64,000 nt of DNA from Toxonevra muliebris (Eukaryota > Arthropoda > Insecta > Diptera > Pallopteridae): contig OY829329.1 of assembly GCA_963691655.1 (NCBI GenBank), forward strand, positions 54,511,408 to 54,575,407. The letters run 5' to 3'. The translations under genes were made by a program, and so were the position numbers. The notes beneath the pieces were generated by a model. That model ran no database searches. It was not told the origin of the DNA and was given only the letters and a program-made list of their open reading frames with translations. Shown here piece after piece: positions 25,140 through 36,072 of the stretch. The first letter of the stretch is position 1. Each line of letters begins with the position of its first letter.

Positions 25140-27741
25140 TTACAGCTGCTCAAGAACTTCAAAACTCGAAAAAGCATTCTCTTCAGTAGTCGGTTTAATC
25201 GTAGTCGGTTCAATCGTAGTCGGTTCATTATAATACTTTTCCTGAATATCCAATATATGATGGTATAACTTTTCACGAGCATTTGACGCAATAATTGGAT
25301 CCATATGATTCCATTCAGGTACGGGTACCAGATAATCGTCAACAACATTCGGCAACTCTCTTGCCAATCGTTGTGCATCTTTTACACTAATAAGATAATC
25401 GTTTTGACAATAATATAAAGCAACAGGTACTTTAACATTTTCCAAAGGATATGGTGTCTGTGGTTGAGGATGCTCTGTGAAGAATTTTACATCAAACGGT
25501 GCAAAGATACGAGTCTTAGCGGTTTCAAATGTATGCATTAAACTACGCATACTAGAACCAGTGGCAAAATGATTAAGCATCACGGGTAACATTGTCTATA
25601 AATAATAATTGAGAAATAATAAAAATAAGCAAATATGTAAATGAGAAAAGAAAACAGTTATTCTGTTTTTTTTTTTTAACCTTATTAAAATATTTCATAT
25701 TAGTGCCGAATATGCCGTTCAAGAAATCCTTACAAGTTTCGTCTCCCCAATTTTTTCTAAGGCATAATTCTCGTGTCCTATCGATTTGCAATTTAAACTC
25801 GCCCAGATATGGTGGTGTTTGTTTCTACAAAGTAAAAAATAATAATAAAAAATATGCTATGATATAACTATGTGCATAAAAATTTTCCACCAACCTCAAT
25901 AAGACCTTCAGCAAGGTTTCGGATGGATGATTTTACATAACTCGTGTAAACACTTGCAGCAATTGCATGCATTATTTGTATATTTTTGTTATATTCGGGT
26001 AATAATGAAGACATCACAAAGAATTCCTTGGCACCCTCTGAAAATCCAATATAACTAAGTTTCTCGTGTTTGGTTGTTCGCAATATAAATGTAATCATTG
26101 CTGGCAAATCATAAATTCCAATTTCATGCCAACTATAATTCCAAAATTGTTTGCTTAAATTCGGATTAAATTTTTCATGTGAACGCGAGAAACGCGAACC
26201 ACGTGAATTTCCCAACCAAACATCATAACCTTTATCGTGTAGTAAATAGGCTAAATCGGACCAAGGACCCATCATAACGAAATTGGCAGCTGATCCGGAA
26301 AAATCATGCATTAATAATATCGGAGGTCTACCAGGATTTGGTATACGATTCAATGTTAAGTAATAACCATCTGAAGTTTTGACAGTGAAATTCTCTGATG
26401 GATAACCATAAAAGTTAATAATTTGGTCCTAGAAAAAAATGGATTAGTAGTAGTAACCGAGAATACGTTTTAGTTACACAGATCTACAAAATTAAATATT
26501 TTCGTGAGATAATTGAAAACAAACAATGGTTTTCTATGTATACTTGAGCTTTGAATCTGAATCGTTATGCAGGATTTTTCTATAACGTCAGAATTTTTAA
26601 AAAAACCTTAAACCTAAAGTGCGATTTTCGTCATTTTATTATACAATTGTTTTGACAAGTTTCGCTAGAAACTTGATGCGATCCTTAAAACCATCATAAT
26701 TTTTTAATATGAAGCTAGTTTACGGAAATTTTCTACCGTCTATAAAATTAAGAAACAAATTTTCATAATTTTTTCTATCGGTTTCGTTGTAAACTGCTAT
26801 AGTGACGACCTCGATAGCCTAGTGGATAGTGCACTAGACTTTCATCTGGGAGGCTCGGGTTCGATTCCCGTCTTCGTCTGGTGGTTAATTTTCATTACTT
26901 TCTTATATTCACTATCAATATGAAGTGTATGAGAATTATAAGATAGTGTACAAGTACACACCTTGGTTGGTAATGGCAAAACCACCAAGCCGATAAAAAA
27001 TTGCCACACCGCCGTTCGAAATCGGCGTTAAACTGTAGGTCCAACTATGTGGTATCACAATGGGCCGTTCAGGCTTAAGTGTGTCTCTCGACAGCCACTC
27101 CAACCTAATCTAACCTAACTGCTATTATCTACTTTTTGAATTATTCAGAAAAGTTTTTGATCTAGCCTTGATATTCATAACAATTTTGAAAACTCTAACT
27201 TCAATCGATTTTGGAGTTATTTGAATTTATAAAATCTTCACAATAAAGTACTAACCCGATTCAATAATTTTTCACTGGTGATATGGCAAATTTAATTTTA
27301 AGATCTCATTTTTAGGTTAAAATTACTATTTACTGCTAATTTTAAGAATCGGCTTCTAGTGAATTAAGTAAAAAGAAAATTTGTTTCTAGATGTTATAGA
27401 CGATAGAAAATTGCCAAAATCGATCTTTTCGCGTTTTTGGGTTAAGATTTCTCTTGAATCGCAATCTTGATCCTGACGTGATAGACATGTGTTCCCGATT
27501 CGGATTCAGCGCACAAATAAAGAAATTTTTACTTATTTTCAATCACCTAAGACATTGCAGGCCTGTGTTATTGCCAATTATTATGTGATGATGGTGGCTC
27601 CATTTCCTTTATGTATCCATATTTTTATCTTACCACAGTTTTCATAAAAGCTACTTTTCTCACACTATCAGGATATTCCCCGAAAAAAATACTCCGTGCT
27701 AAAAGCATAGCTCCCGTTAATATCAAATTTAAGTAACCCAT
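25140..27741 (-). CDS. Secreted/lysosomal LIPA-family alpha/beta-hydrolase lipase
   Basis: Predicted triacylglycerol or sterol-ester lipase of the acid/gastric lipase family, secreted or lysosomal. The exons are 27741-27634, 26428-25895, 25824-25681 and 25595-25140. All introns are GT-AG and phase 0, giving about 413 aa, the family's usual size. Exon 1 supplies a hydrophobic signal peptide. Family signatures are YGYP at 43-46 with TSDGYYLTLNRIP, and WLGNSRG in the cap region. The catalytic triad is Ser166 in GFSEG, Asp328 in CQNDYL and His359 in EWNHMDP. Two features are unusual: the elbow is GFSEG where GHSQG is typical, and the oxyanion-loop region reads MHDFSG rather than the common QHG. 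The C-terminus adds three PTT repeats. A TATA-like run lies at about 27821-27830, about 85 bp before the ATG. Intron 1 (1.2 kb) carries a SINE. Decayed copies lie at 28095 and 34190. Confidence 0.9.
26801..27116 (+). mobile_element. tRNA-derived SINE, family A, monomer 1
   Basis: A 316-bp SINE in lipase intron 1, opposite in strand to the gene. The tRNA-like head has an A box (TAGCCTAGTGGATAG) and a consensus B box (GGTTCGATTCC); a unique body and a tail of CCTAATCTAACCTAA type follow. It is flanked by a 9-bp target duplication, AACTGCTAT, at 26792-26800 and 27117-27125. A near-identical copy is at 44637-44947. Confidence 0.9.
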
Positions 27742-27817
27742 GATATTATCGTGTGTAGTATGTAATCAGAGACGCTTTAAAACTAATTGTGCACTAGTGA
27801 AAAGTTAGCAATTTGCT

Positions 27818-27832
27818 TGAAATATATATACT
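27818..27832 (-). promoter_or_regulatory. Putative lipase TATA box
   Basis: On the minus strand a TATATATATTTC run sits about 80-90 bp upstream of the lipase start codon. The same element and spacing are preserved in the duplicated segment at 28095-28217. Confidence 0.5.
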
Positions 27833-28094
27833 TATATTTGCTGCAAAAAAAAAAGAAGAAAATTGAATGAAACGAAACAAAATTTTACACTTGTTAATGT
27901 ACTGTAAAAATTTCATTTAAATGAGGTAAGTATATATTTGTTAGTAGTTTCCAACCGACACCGTTTCCGAAACTGAATCGAAAAAAAAAAAAGGAAAATA
28001 TTGTTTTTATTACAATTAAAAACTAAATTCATATTACACTTTATTCACTCCTTCTCACAGGATATTTGCATACCAATAAATTTCTCCCTTTTCC

Positions 28095-28238
28095 TTAATA
28101 TCAAATTTAAGTAACCCATGATATTATCGTGTGTAGTATGTAATCAGAGACGCTTTAAAACTAATTGTGCACTAGTGAAAAGTTAGCAATTTGCTTGAAA
28201 TATATATACTTATATCTGCAGCAAAAAAAAAAAAAAAG
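28095..28238 (-). pseudogene. Duplicated lipase promoter and first codons
   Basis: About 123 bp (28095-28217) matches 27717-27839 base for base as far as I can align it. After that, both run through a near-identical stretch into A-runs. It contains the TATA-like run, the leader, the ATG (minus strand, at about 28119) and the first eight codons. It then breaks off into unrelated sequence. It is a truncated gene copy with a promoter but no enzyme. Confidence 0.85.
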
Positions 28239-28239
28239 G

Positions 28240-28745
28240 AAGAACATGGCCTGGCCGCCTCAATAAAGCTTCGCTAGTTGGCTCTGATATGTGCTCGTCA
28301 GTTAGTAAGACCAACTGCAATTAGGTTCTTCTATACCTGGTCCTTCCAACGGAGCTTAGGTTATCCCATTCTGCCCGTTCCACCACCGTGGTACAAATAG
28401 AATACCTTCTTAGGACCCAGCCAGCGAAGCTGCTGAATTTTTATACGCTAGTACTATGTCAGTGCTGGCGTATAGCTTCTTTAATGCACATTTCCACGCA
28501 TATTAGATCATAGATCTTGCGAACTATCTATCATCCTTTCGAGTGTTCCCAAAAGTCTCTCATCATTGATGGTGATCGGCTACGTCTCAGCGCCATACAT
28601 TAGAAGAGAAGGACGATGGACTTATAGAGCGTTATTTCCGTTCGTTATATTCTTCTAGTTAGGAGCCCAAATCGTGCTGTTGAATACGGCTTTACAATCG
28701 ACGAACAAATGGTGGGAGTAGATATGTTTTTCTCGGTTTTTTTCA
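28240..28745 (-). pseudogene. LINE C-terminal fragment
   Basis: The minus strand carries recognisable LINE polyprotein blocks. YGAET is followed by DERLLGTLER (about 28530-28610), IKIQQLRWLGP (about 28420-28450), and WKDQV...VGLTN with RSFIEAARPC (28245-28345). This is the far C-terminus after RT in a non-LTR element. A few RT residues (HHLFVDCKAVF near 28700) are joined to it by a deletion. Stops and frameshifts are present. Confidence 0.75.
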
Positions 28746-29289
28746 GGATTTGGCGTGAGTATCTAGTCGATGATTGACTTGCGAGGTCCATACCCATGTA
28801 AAACCAAAAACTTTTTTGCACAGCACAGCGCCACTACCAAAAGAACAAACCACACCATATCGCATTTTCGATCGTGTCTCAGTGGCTAGTGTAAATCTAT
28901 ACATAAATATATTTTTCTTTTTGAGCATTAATTTTTGTAGTTTAATTTTTTCGCCATTCCGTGCAAGTAGTTCGATTAGCTGAGCGACTTAGTTGTTGAT
29001 GTCGTTTTCTTCGAGCCGCGTCGGAGCGATTACACGCTAATCAATTCATTTATACATTAGTTTGAATATGTTATCGTCTATTAAATATGAATCCCCCACA
29101 ACGTAATAAATTTTAAAAATTTGTGCTGCTGAAATCATCCCTGACCTCAAATAAATTGCTTCATCTACAAGTACTCAAAAGCTTTTGTTTTTATTCCCAA
29201 ATAAGGCAACAAGCTTCTGGGATTACTCGATTCTTGCAGTTTTATCAGCCTGACTTCCTTTCTGTAAATCATGGGAAGGTTGCGTGATT
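28746..29289. other. Non-coding DNA
   Basis: No gene recognised; short frames on both strands lack domains. Confidence 0.5.
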
Positions 29290-30560
29290 TACTTATTAGA
29301 TGTAAGCTTACAAGTTCGATACAACATCGAGGAAGCTCTATTTAATTATATTCCAAAGGCAAATCTGGAGTTTTTCAACGCAAGAGTCTTGACTCTTCAA
29401 TCATTGCCTGGGTAAAAGCTATGCTTAAGAGTTAGGAATTACATATACACTTGGCAATATTGCATTATCCATTAAGATCATCAAAGTCCGTTCACAGGCT
29501 GGTGTTTTATCGCCTTTAATATGGTGATTGATAATCGATAATCTTTCAACCAAGCTAGATGAGTTTGGTATAAATTCATCGATTATGTTGATGATCTTAC
29601 GAAGTTTGGTTTCAGCTATTACTGACGTAATAATGATTCTAATAAAGCTGTCCTTGTTCCCTTCGGTACGAATTGAACCTTGGAACCTCTGAACCTGAAC
29701 CTTTTTCCATTCAAGATACCGTTGAAAGAAATCAAATTCTTGGGTATTAACACCCGACAAAAAACACATAACAGGAAGTATCACTGTCCCATGTAAGCCA
29801 TTAGGTTTATCCGGGAAGATGTTATTTTGGCTTTATACCATGTCAGTTAGGCCAATTCTAACCTAACAAATGCGGCATTTGTATTATGCCCCAGAGTCCT
29901 GCAAAATTCGATCGACACCAAACTAACCAAGTTACAAAGGCTTGCCTATCTCTCCATAACACAGCTTATGCGGGATTGTCCTACCCGTGGCATTGATGCG
30001 TTGGTTGGTCTTATACCGCAATTACTTCCCTGAGGCTGCATATTTCGTCAAACTTTTTAATAAGGGGCCACTGCTAATCTGAGCGAAGTTCCAAATACTT
30101 TAATCCGTGCTGTGTCGGATTACGTGATTAAGAATTTATGTTTAGGAAAGAAATTCATTCCAGGTTTGATTAGAATGGTCAATGCATTAACGCAGATGGT
30201 TCGAAAATGGATTGTGGTTCAGACTCTGGCGTCGTTTGTGTCAAACACTAGAATTGAAATCCCTTTGAATATTTCAGTATTTTCATACCGAATACAAACC
30301 TTCAACAAACTATCGGGGCCAACAACCTGCCGGCTCTCAAGGCGGTTTTTGTCGTTAAATTTTTTCTCAAAACTTGTGAAAGAGTGTTTTGATAAACTGG
30401 CTAGGAAAGGCTTCGATCCGTTTTGTGGAATCAATTTTTAAAAAGTATGCAAAAAAACAATGGCTCACATATTGGAATCTTATTCAAGCTCTTGGACAAG
30501 CTAAGAAGTCTCTCGGTCCCTTTGTCCATAATTGATTTATCGCTAGACTGCTAATGGGTT
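29290..30560 (+). pseudogene. LINE RT-RNase H remnant
   Basis: Plus-strand frames follow an RNase H-bearing LINE in order. EEALFNYIP (about 29329) is followed by VKAMLKS, VLSPL with W-CL-IDNL (about 29500-29550), and KLDEFGI. Next come VEPWN-like and KFLGINT-like blocks near 29700, then ALYHVS and LQNSIDTKLTKLQRLAYLSIT with MRDCPTRGIDALVGLIP (about 29905-30030). SDYVIKNLCLGKKF follows, then the RNase H TDGSKMDCGSDSGVV (about 30195-30240) and the start of the C-terminal region, ending where the Tc1 element begins. Several frameshifts and stops. The minus-strand open frames here are shadows. Confidence 0.85.
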
Positions 30561-30889
30561 ACATATACACTTGTGGTCACATAATTAAGTCACTACAACA
30601 ATATTTTATGCTGAGTTTGAAAAATATCTAATCCAAGAATTTTTTATAATGTCATTTAGTGGTACTATTAGTAGCCTTAAAAAATATTAAGAACAATTAC
30701 AAAATAGTGACGTATTTTGTGGGCAGTCGGCAATTGTGTGTGAAGGAGTAAGATTAGAAGTGGATATATAATTAAGTCATTTTATTTTCTTTTGCAATCA
30801 ACTTGACTTAGTGCACTTCAATTCCATTAAAAACCAATAAAATTGATCATTTACACATTTCTGTTGAACAATTGTTGATTTTGGTTGTG

Positions 30890-31856
30890 ATGGGCAAAAA
30901 TAAGAGTTCCCCTCCCTCGAAGAGGCAGCTCATTCGGAAAACTTTCCATAACCTTGGGATTATTGCAAAGGTCGTAGAAGAGCTAGTTTTTTTACGTGGA
31001 AAAGTGGTCAATGAGATAAGATACTACAAAAAGTTCAAATTATTTCACAAAAGAAAAAAACACTTAAAACGTCTCCAGCTGAAGATAGGTACTTGAATAG
31101 GCTCATCAAAATGAACGATTTCTTTCTTAACTTTCATCAAACTAAGATCACAAATGAACTTAGATTATAATTTCAAAAAATATCAGCCAGAACTATACGC
31201 AAGCGATTAAACGAAAAAAAATATTAGGACGAATTAGCAGACATAAACCTCAGTTCGCAAAACGATATCTCCACTAGTACCAGCATTTTTGGAAAACGAT
31301 TGTTTGGAGCGATGAATCCAAATTAAATGTGTTTGGGATCGATAGAGGGCTCTTTGTTAGGCATCCATCAAATACTGAGCTGGAACTAAAATTCACTAAA
31401 AAAAACTGTAAAACATGGGGCCCTTGTGTAATGGTTTGGTGGTGTTTCACTGCATCTGGAGTTAGTCCAATTGCTTAAATTGATAGCAAATTTTCTGAAG
31501 AAAAGTACAAAGGCATCCTTAAAAATCATCATCTCCGAGGATACGGTGTAAATTTACCTTCGGGTTGGATCTTTCATCATAATAACGATCCGAAACACAC
31601 ATATCGGATCGTTAAGTCTTGGTTAAATGAGAACAAAATAAAAATTTTCGAGTGGCCAGCCCAAAGTTCATATTTAAACCATATAGAAAATCTATAGAGT
31701 ATTTGAAAAAGGGTCATGGCAGCGCAAAAACCTTCAACCTTCATTCAGGAAGAATAGAATCAAATCACTGCTGCCCAATGCTCTGGTACTAGTCGAAGAG
31801 ATGTACAGAAATTATCAGGCAAAAATGGTTTCCATAAAGTACTAACAGTACCAATA
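30890..31856 (+). pseudogene. Tc1-like transposase, broken
   Basis: Starts MGKNKSSPPSKRQLIRK with an N-terminal paired-like helix-turn-helix region, open to 31096, then frameshifts. Catalytic blocks remain: WSDESKLNVFG (about 31308-31340, first Asp), a W-FHHNNDPKHT block (about 31569-31600, second Asp) and YLNHIENL (about 31670-31695, Glu), giving a DDE layout. Stops at about 31479 and after IENL inactivate it. The C-terminus is interrupted by a composite SINE with a 12-bp target duplication. Confidence 0.85.
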
Positions 31857-32237
31857 GACGACCTCGATAGTCTAGTGGATAGTGCACTAGACTTTCATCC
31901 AGAATGTTGCGGGTTCATTTCCGTCTTGGTCTGGTGGTTAATTCTCATAAACTTCTTATATTCACTTTCGATATGAAGTGAATGAGAATCATAAGAATTG
32001 CCACACAGCCGTTCGGAATCGGCGTTAAACTGAAGGTCCTACCATCGCCACTGTGGTCTAGTGGCAGAGTGCCAGACTCTTGTTTCTGGAGACCCGAGTT
32101 CGATTCTCGGCTTGGGTATGTTTCTTATCTATCTTTCTTTCTCTCTTCCATTCTTTCTTGGGGCTTTGGTACAATAGATCTTATAGGTCGCAGTGCCTGA
32201 CTTTCGAGTCGTCCTACCTTGAAATAATAATGCATGA
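31856..32237 (+). mobile_element. Composite (heterodimeric) SINE A+B inside Tc1
   Basis: SINE A head (31857-32035, internally shortened) is fused to a second tRNA-like unit, SINE B (about 32045-32220). SINE B has its own A box (GTCTAGTGGCAGAG) and B-box-like AGTTCGATTCT. The tail is ATAAT-rich. The whole is flanked by one 12-bp duplication, AACAGTACCAAT, at 31844-31855 and 32238-32249, so it was inserted as one unit. A fuller copy is at 36073-36509. Confidence 0.9.
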
Positions 32238-32544
32238 AACAGTACCAATGGTAAAGTTTCAGTTCAAAGTTAAAAATCATCAAACTTATTATTTTTAAAT
32301 ATTTTTGTTTAGCATATGACTTAATTATATGACCTCAAATTACGCCATAGACATACGATAATTTGGAAAATTTTTTACATATTTGACATTATAACTGTTT
32401 ATTTCTTTTATAGTTTTATATATTGAACTGTTAGGTATTTATTAATTTAACGTTGGTTTTGTTTCTTTTCAATAGAAACTTTATTTTTTTCTTAAAATTC
32501 TTCTGCTCATAAGTGTATGACTTAATTGTATGTCCACAAGTGTA

Positions 32545-33890
32545 TATCTGGATATAAAGTGTTCAAATATCACCTTAATAAATAAATAAATTATGTCTGT
32601 CGTCTGTATTTGGAGAAAAACGAGAAATCAACTTACATTCTACATTAATGCCCAGCCTTAACTCGGCACGGAAGGGACATTTTTAAGCGGTCGTTAGTTA
32701 CAGTCAAATACAATTTAACAAAAGATTTTCTATCCTACATTAGACTAGTTATCTCAATTAGTAGGTTGGCACAAAAGACCATATAAAAAAGAAATGTGTT
32801 TTGTGATTTTTCGAGCAGGTTCCTTGTGGTGCATAGTTTTCACACTTGAAATCAACTTCCAATATTTTTAATAAGCTTTAGCAGCAAAAAGGATATTTTC
32901 TACCGCAACGCTTATACAAAAATAGAAAGAGATTTTAAAAAAATTACAGATGCTATATTTCTTGCACAAAAATTTGTCAGTTGTTAATTTTGAATATTAA
33001 CATTTTATTTTTGTTTTTTTTTTTTTTTAATTAAGTTAAACCAATTTTTTTTTAGAGATCAATATACATATAAATGTTTCTTTTCTTCTCATGAGGAATG
33101 TACAGAATGTCGAATATTGGATTTACAGTGTAAATTCCGTATTATAATTTAACTCATGTAAAAATTGTAATTTGCCTTTAGAAACGAATAGGGCATTTTC
33201 ACTTTTCTCCTTTTCTCTTCAATTACACAAATGTAGTCAACTAAATTTTTAAAGGCAATAATTGTAATCGTAAGCGGCGGTTATTAAAAATTATAATCGT
33301 AAAACCGCATCGTCGCATCACTAGTTTTTCGATTCTTCTCTTTGTCGCTCATTCCACCTCTTCAAAAACGCACTCGCGGAGTGCATCTTTTCTTAATTTT
33401 CACTTTCGTAAATCTAAGCTGATGTAGCAAATCCAAGAGGCTTTTAAAAAAACCAAAGTTTAAGTTTTGTCCTTAAAATTTTTGAAGTGAAACTTGTTTT
33501 CTCTTGTCCTAGAGTAAAACCAACCGGATGTGACGTCGCGCATAATTTTGCAATGCGACATAGTTTTGTCGAGCAATGTGCATGAGGGACTAAATATCAA
33601 TATTCCGTAACTGAATTCACGAGCAAACTATAAAATAAACGATTCATAAATAGTTTTAATTCAATATAACATATTAATTACACACACACACGCCTATGGC
33701 AGAAAGAACAATATGTAGCGTCGCCATCTTAAAGTTTATGACAGTTATACATTTCACATACAGATGGCGCAAATGTCCAAGGAATTACATGAAGATGTCG
33801 CATACAAAAAGAGTTTGCTACAATTGCCATTTACATTACCGGTACAGAGTTGCAATTTTTGTTCTAGCATTACTACAAAAAAAAAAAAAT
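32545..33890. other. Non-coding AT-rich DNA
   Basis: No gene or defined repeat recognised. Confidence 0.5.
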
Positions 33891-34089
33891 GGTTGTGTAT
33901 TAACGAACACAAGGCAGAAGTGAAACTTCTGGTGAGCTAAACAAAACACAAGCAAATGAAATTAAAAAACACAAGCCAATGAAGCAAAAAATTTAGCGAT
34001 TGAAAAATTTGATTTGCTTGTTATTTGTTAGTGTTTCGTTTAGTTCACCAGAAGTTTAAATTCTGCCTTGTGTTCGTTAATACACAATT
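33891..34089. mobile_element. Short foldback MITE
   Basis: Two arms of about 70 bp in inverted orientation (33891-33958 and 34017-34089) share the blocks TGTATTAACGAACACAAGGC and AACTTCTGGTGA (inverted on the right) around a spacer of about 55 bp. No coding capacity. Flanks are A/T runs, so the target duplication cannot be read. Confidence 0.75.
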
Positions 34090-34189
34090 TAGTTTTTTAT
34101 AAATTAATTTTACGTTTTATATTTATTGATTACAAAATAAATACGAAAATCATTTTACACTCAACATTCTTCTTAAAAAGGATTTCCGC

Positions 34190-35380
34190 GTAGGCTGAAT
34201 ATAATCCTTTTTTTAATATCCAATATATGATGATATAAGTGAGCATTCGTCGCAACTATTGAATCCATTTGATTCCATTCAGGGACAGGTTCAAGATAAT
34301 TTTCCACAACATTCGGTAACTGTTCTGTCAATTGTTTTACGTTACGCTACGCTAACAAGATAATCATTTTGACAATAATATAAAGCAGTAGGTACTTTAA
34401 CATTTTTCAAAGGTTATGGGTTCAAATGGTGCAAAATTACCTATTTTATAAACTTGATATGAATGTATTACTTCACGCATACTGGAACCAGTGGAATAAT
34501 TTTGAAATATTACGGGTTACATTGTCTATAAATAAAAATTTAAAAAATAATAAAAAAATCAAATAAACGAAGAAAGCAAATTGGTAAACAATTTTTTTTT
34601 TATGTTTTTTAACCTTACTCAAATATTTTTCATCACAACCACATATGCCGTCCATGAATTCCTTACAAGCTTCGTCTTTCCAATTTTTTTGAAGGCATAA
34701 TTTTATTATATTGCTATTCAAGTTGAGCTCGCCAAGATATAGTGGTTTTGATTTCTATAAAAATAAAAGTGATAATGAAATAATATTCTAATATATTTAA
34801 ATATATATAAAAAAAATCCACAAACCTCTATAAATGTTTTAGCAATCTTCGTAAGGTTTGATTTTATATTACTTGTGTAAACACTTGGAACAATTGCATG
34901 CATTATTTGTATATTTTTGTTATATTCCGGTAATAATAAGGACATCATAAAGAATTCTTAGGCACCCTCTGAAAATCCAATATAACTTAGTTACTCGTGT
35001 TTGGTTGTTCGCAATATAAATATAATCTTTGCTGGCAAATCGTAAATTCCAATTTCATGCCAACTATAATTCCAAAAATACTTTTTCAATTTCACATTAA
35101 ATTTTTTAAGTAAACATGAGAAACGTGAACCCCATGAGTTTCCCTACCAAACATAAAACCTTTTATCGTGTATTAAATAGGCTAAATCGGACCAAGGACT
35201 CATCATATCGAAATTAACAGCTGATTCAAGAAAATCATGCAGTAATAATATCGGAGGTCTGCCATGATTTGGTATATCATTCATTGTTAGTAATAACCTT
35301 CTGAAGTTTTGACAGTGAAATTCTCTGATGGATAACCATGAAATTCAAGAATTTAGTCTTAGAAAAAAAGAATTAAAGGA
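34190..35380 (-). pseudogene. Decayed second copy of the lipase
   Basis: The minus strand aligns with exons 2-4 of the lipase at 25140-27741, including the intervening short introns. Recognisable parts are YNYSWHEIGIYDLPA, YIGFSEGA (about 34965-34990) followed by a TAA, LLPEYNKNIQIMHAI (about 34890-34940), the exon-3 block KNWKDEACKEFMDGI, and an exon-4 start that reads TM then stop (about 34523). Other frameshifts occur in exon 4. Exon 1, the C-terminal PTT repeats and the 3' end are missing. The GFSEG elbow is shared, so it arose before the duplication. Confidence 0.9.
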
Positions 35381-35600
35381 AATTTGTAGTTTTAGTAGCT
35401 GTAAAAGCCAATGATTGGCAGTTAATATTCGTGTTATGGTCCCCTGAGAAAGTTTTCAATCAAAACTTCTTGGCACTCAAAGTGTGATATACACCATGAT
35501 ATCAGTCATCGACTAGTTTACTATAATTTCCTTACATTTTCTTATCTCTTTCTTACCAAATTATCCATATTTGCTATTTTCACCACATCAGGAGGATAGT

Positions 35601-35747
35601 CTGCTCTTAGACGAGGAGACCAGTCTCTTGAAACTGTCAAATGTGAGGGAAAAACGGGAGAGACGAAAGGCGAATTGTCTTTCATCTCTCCCGTCTTTCC
35701 CTCACAATTGACAGTTTCAAGAGACTAGTCTCCACGTCTAAGAGCAG
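35601..35747. repeat. Near-perfect 147-bp palindrome (foldback element)
   Basis: The arms CTGCTCTTAGACG...GAAAG (35601-35669) and its inverted partner ending CGTCTAAGAGCAG (35747) are about 68 bp each with a loop of about 9 bp. The arms include GACAGTTTCAAGAGACT and its complement. No coding capacity. Confidence 0.9.
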
Positions 35748-36072
35748 AGATAGTTCTTTAATACAATCAGATTCAAAATTGACTTCATAGTCATAGTTTC
35801 AATCTGTTTGTAATGTATAATTAAAGACGTTTCTCAACTTATTTTACACTACTGAATATTTTAGAAATTTATTAAAACTATATAAAGAAAACAATAACGA
35901 AATCTTACGCTTATTAATATGGTGTGAAAATTGCAATTAACTAAGGTGGTGCAACCGATTACTTACATAACTATATAAATTTTAGAAAAATGCGCATAAT
36001 TTCGAGAAAGAAAAGCAATGTTATTATGTTTATAATGTGATCTACAAAAAGTGGATGTCATACAAATTTAAC

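Larger units (their letters stand above)
30566..32544 (+). mobile_element. Tc1-like transposon with a nested composite SINE
   Basis: Inverted ends TACACTTGTGG (30566) and CCACAAGTGTA (to 32544) are both flanked by TA. Inner copies of the TTAAGTCA motif occur at about 30764-30782 and, inverted, at 32315-32333, so each end has an outer and an inner repeat roughly 200 bp apart. This IR/DR arrangement is known from several Tc1-family elements. Length is 1979 bp; without the 382-bp SINE it is about 1.6 kb, the normal Tc1 size. Confidence 0.9.

Noticed and set aside
29425..29784. 119-codon minus-strand frame
   Set aside because: The plus strand carries ordered LINE RT motifs through the same region; the minus frame has no family signature.
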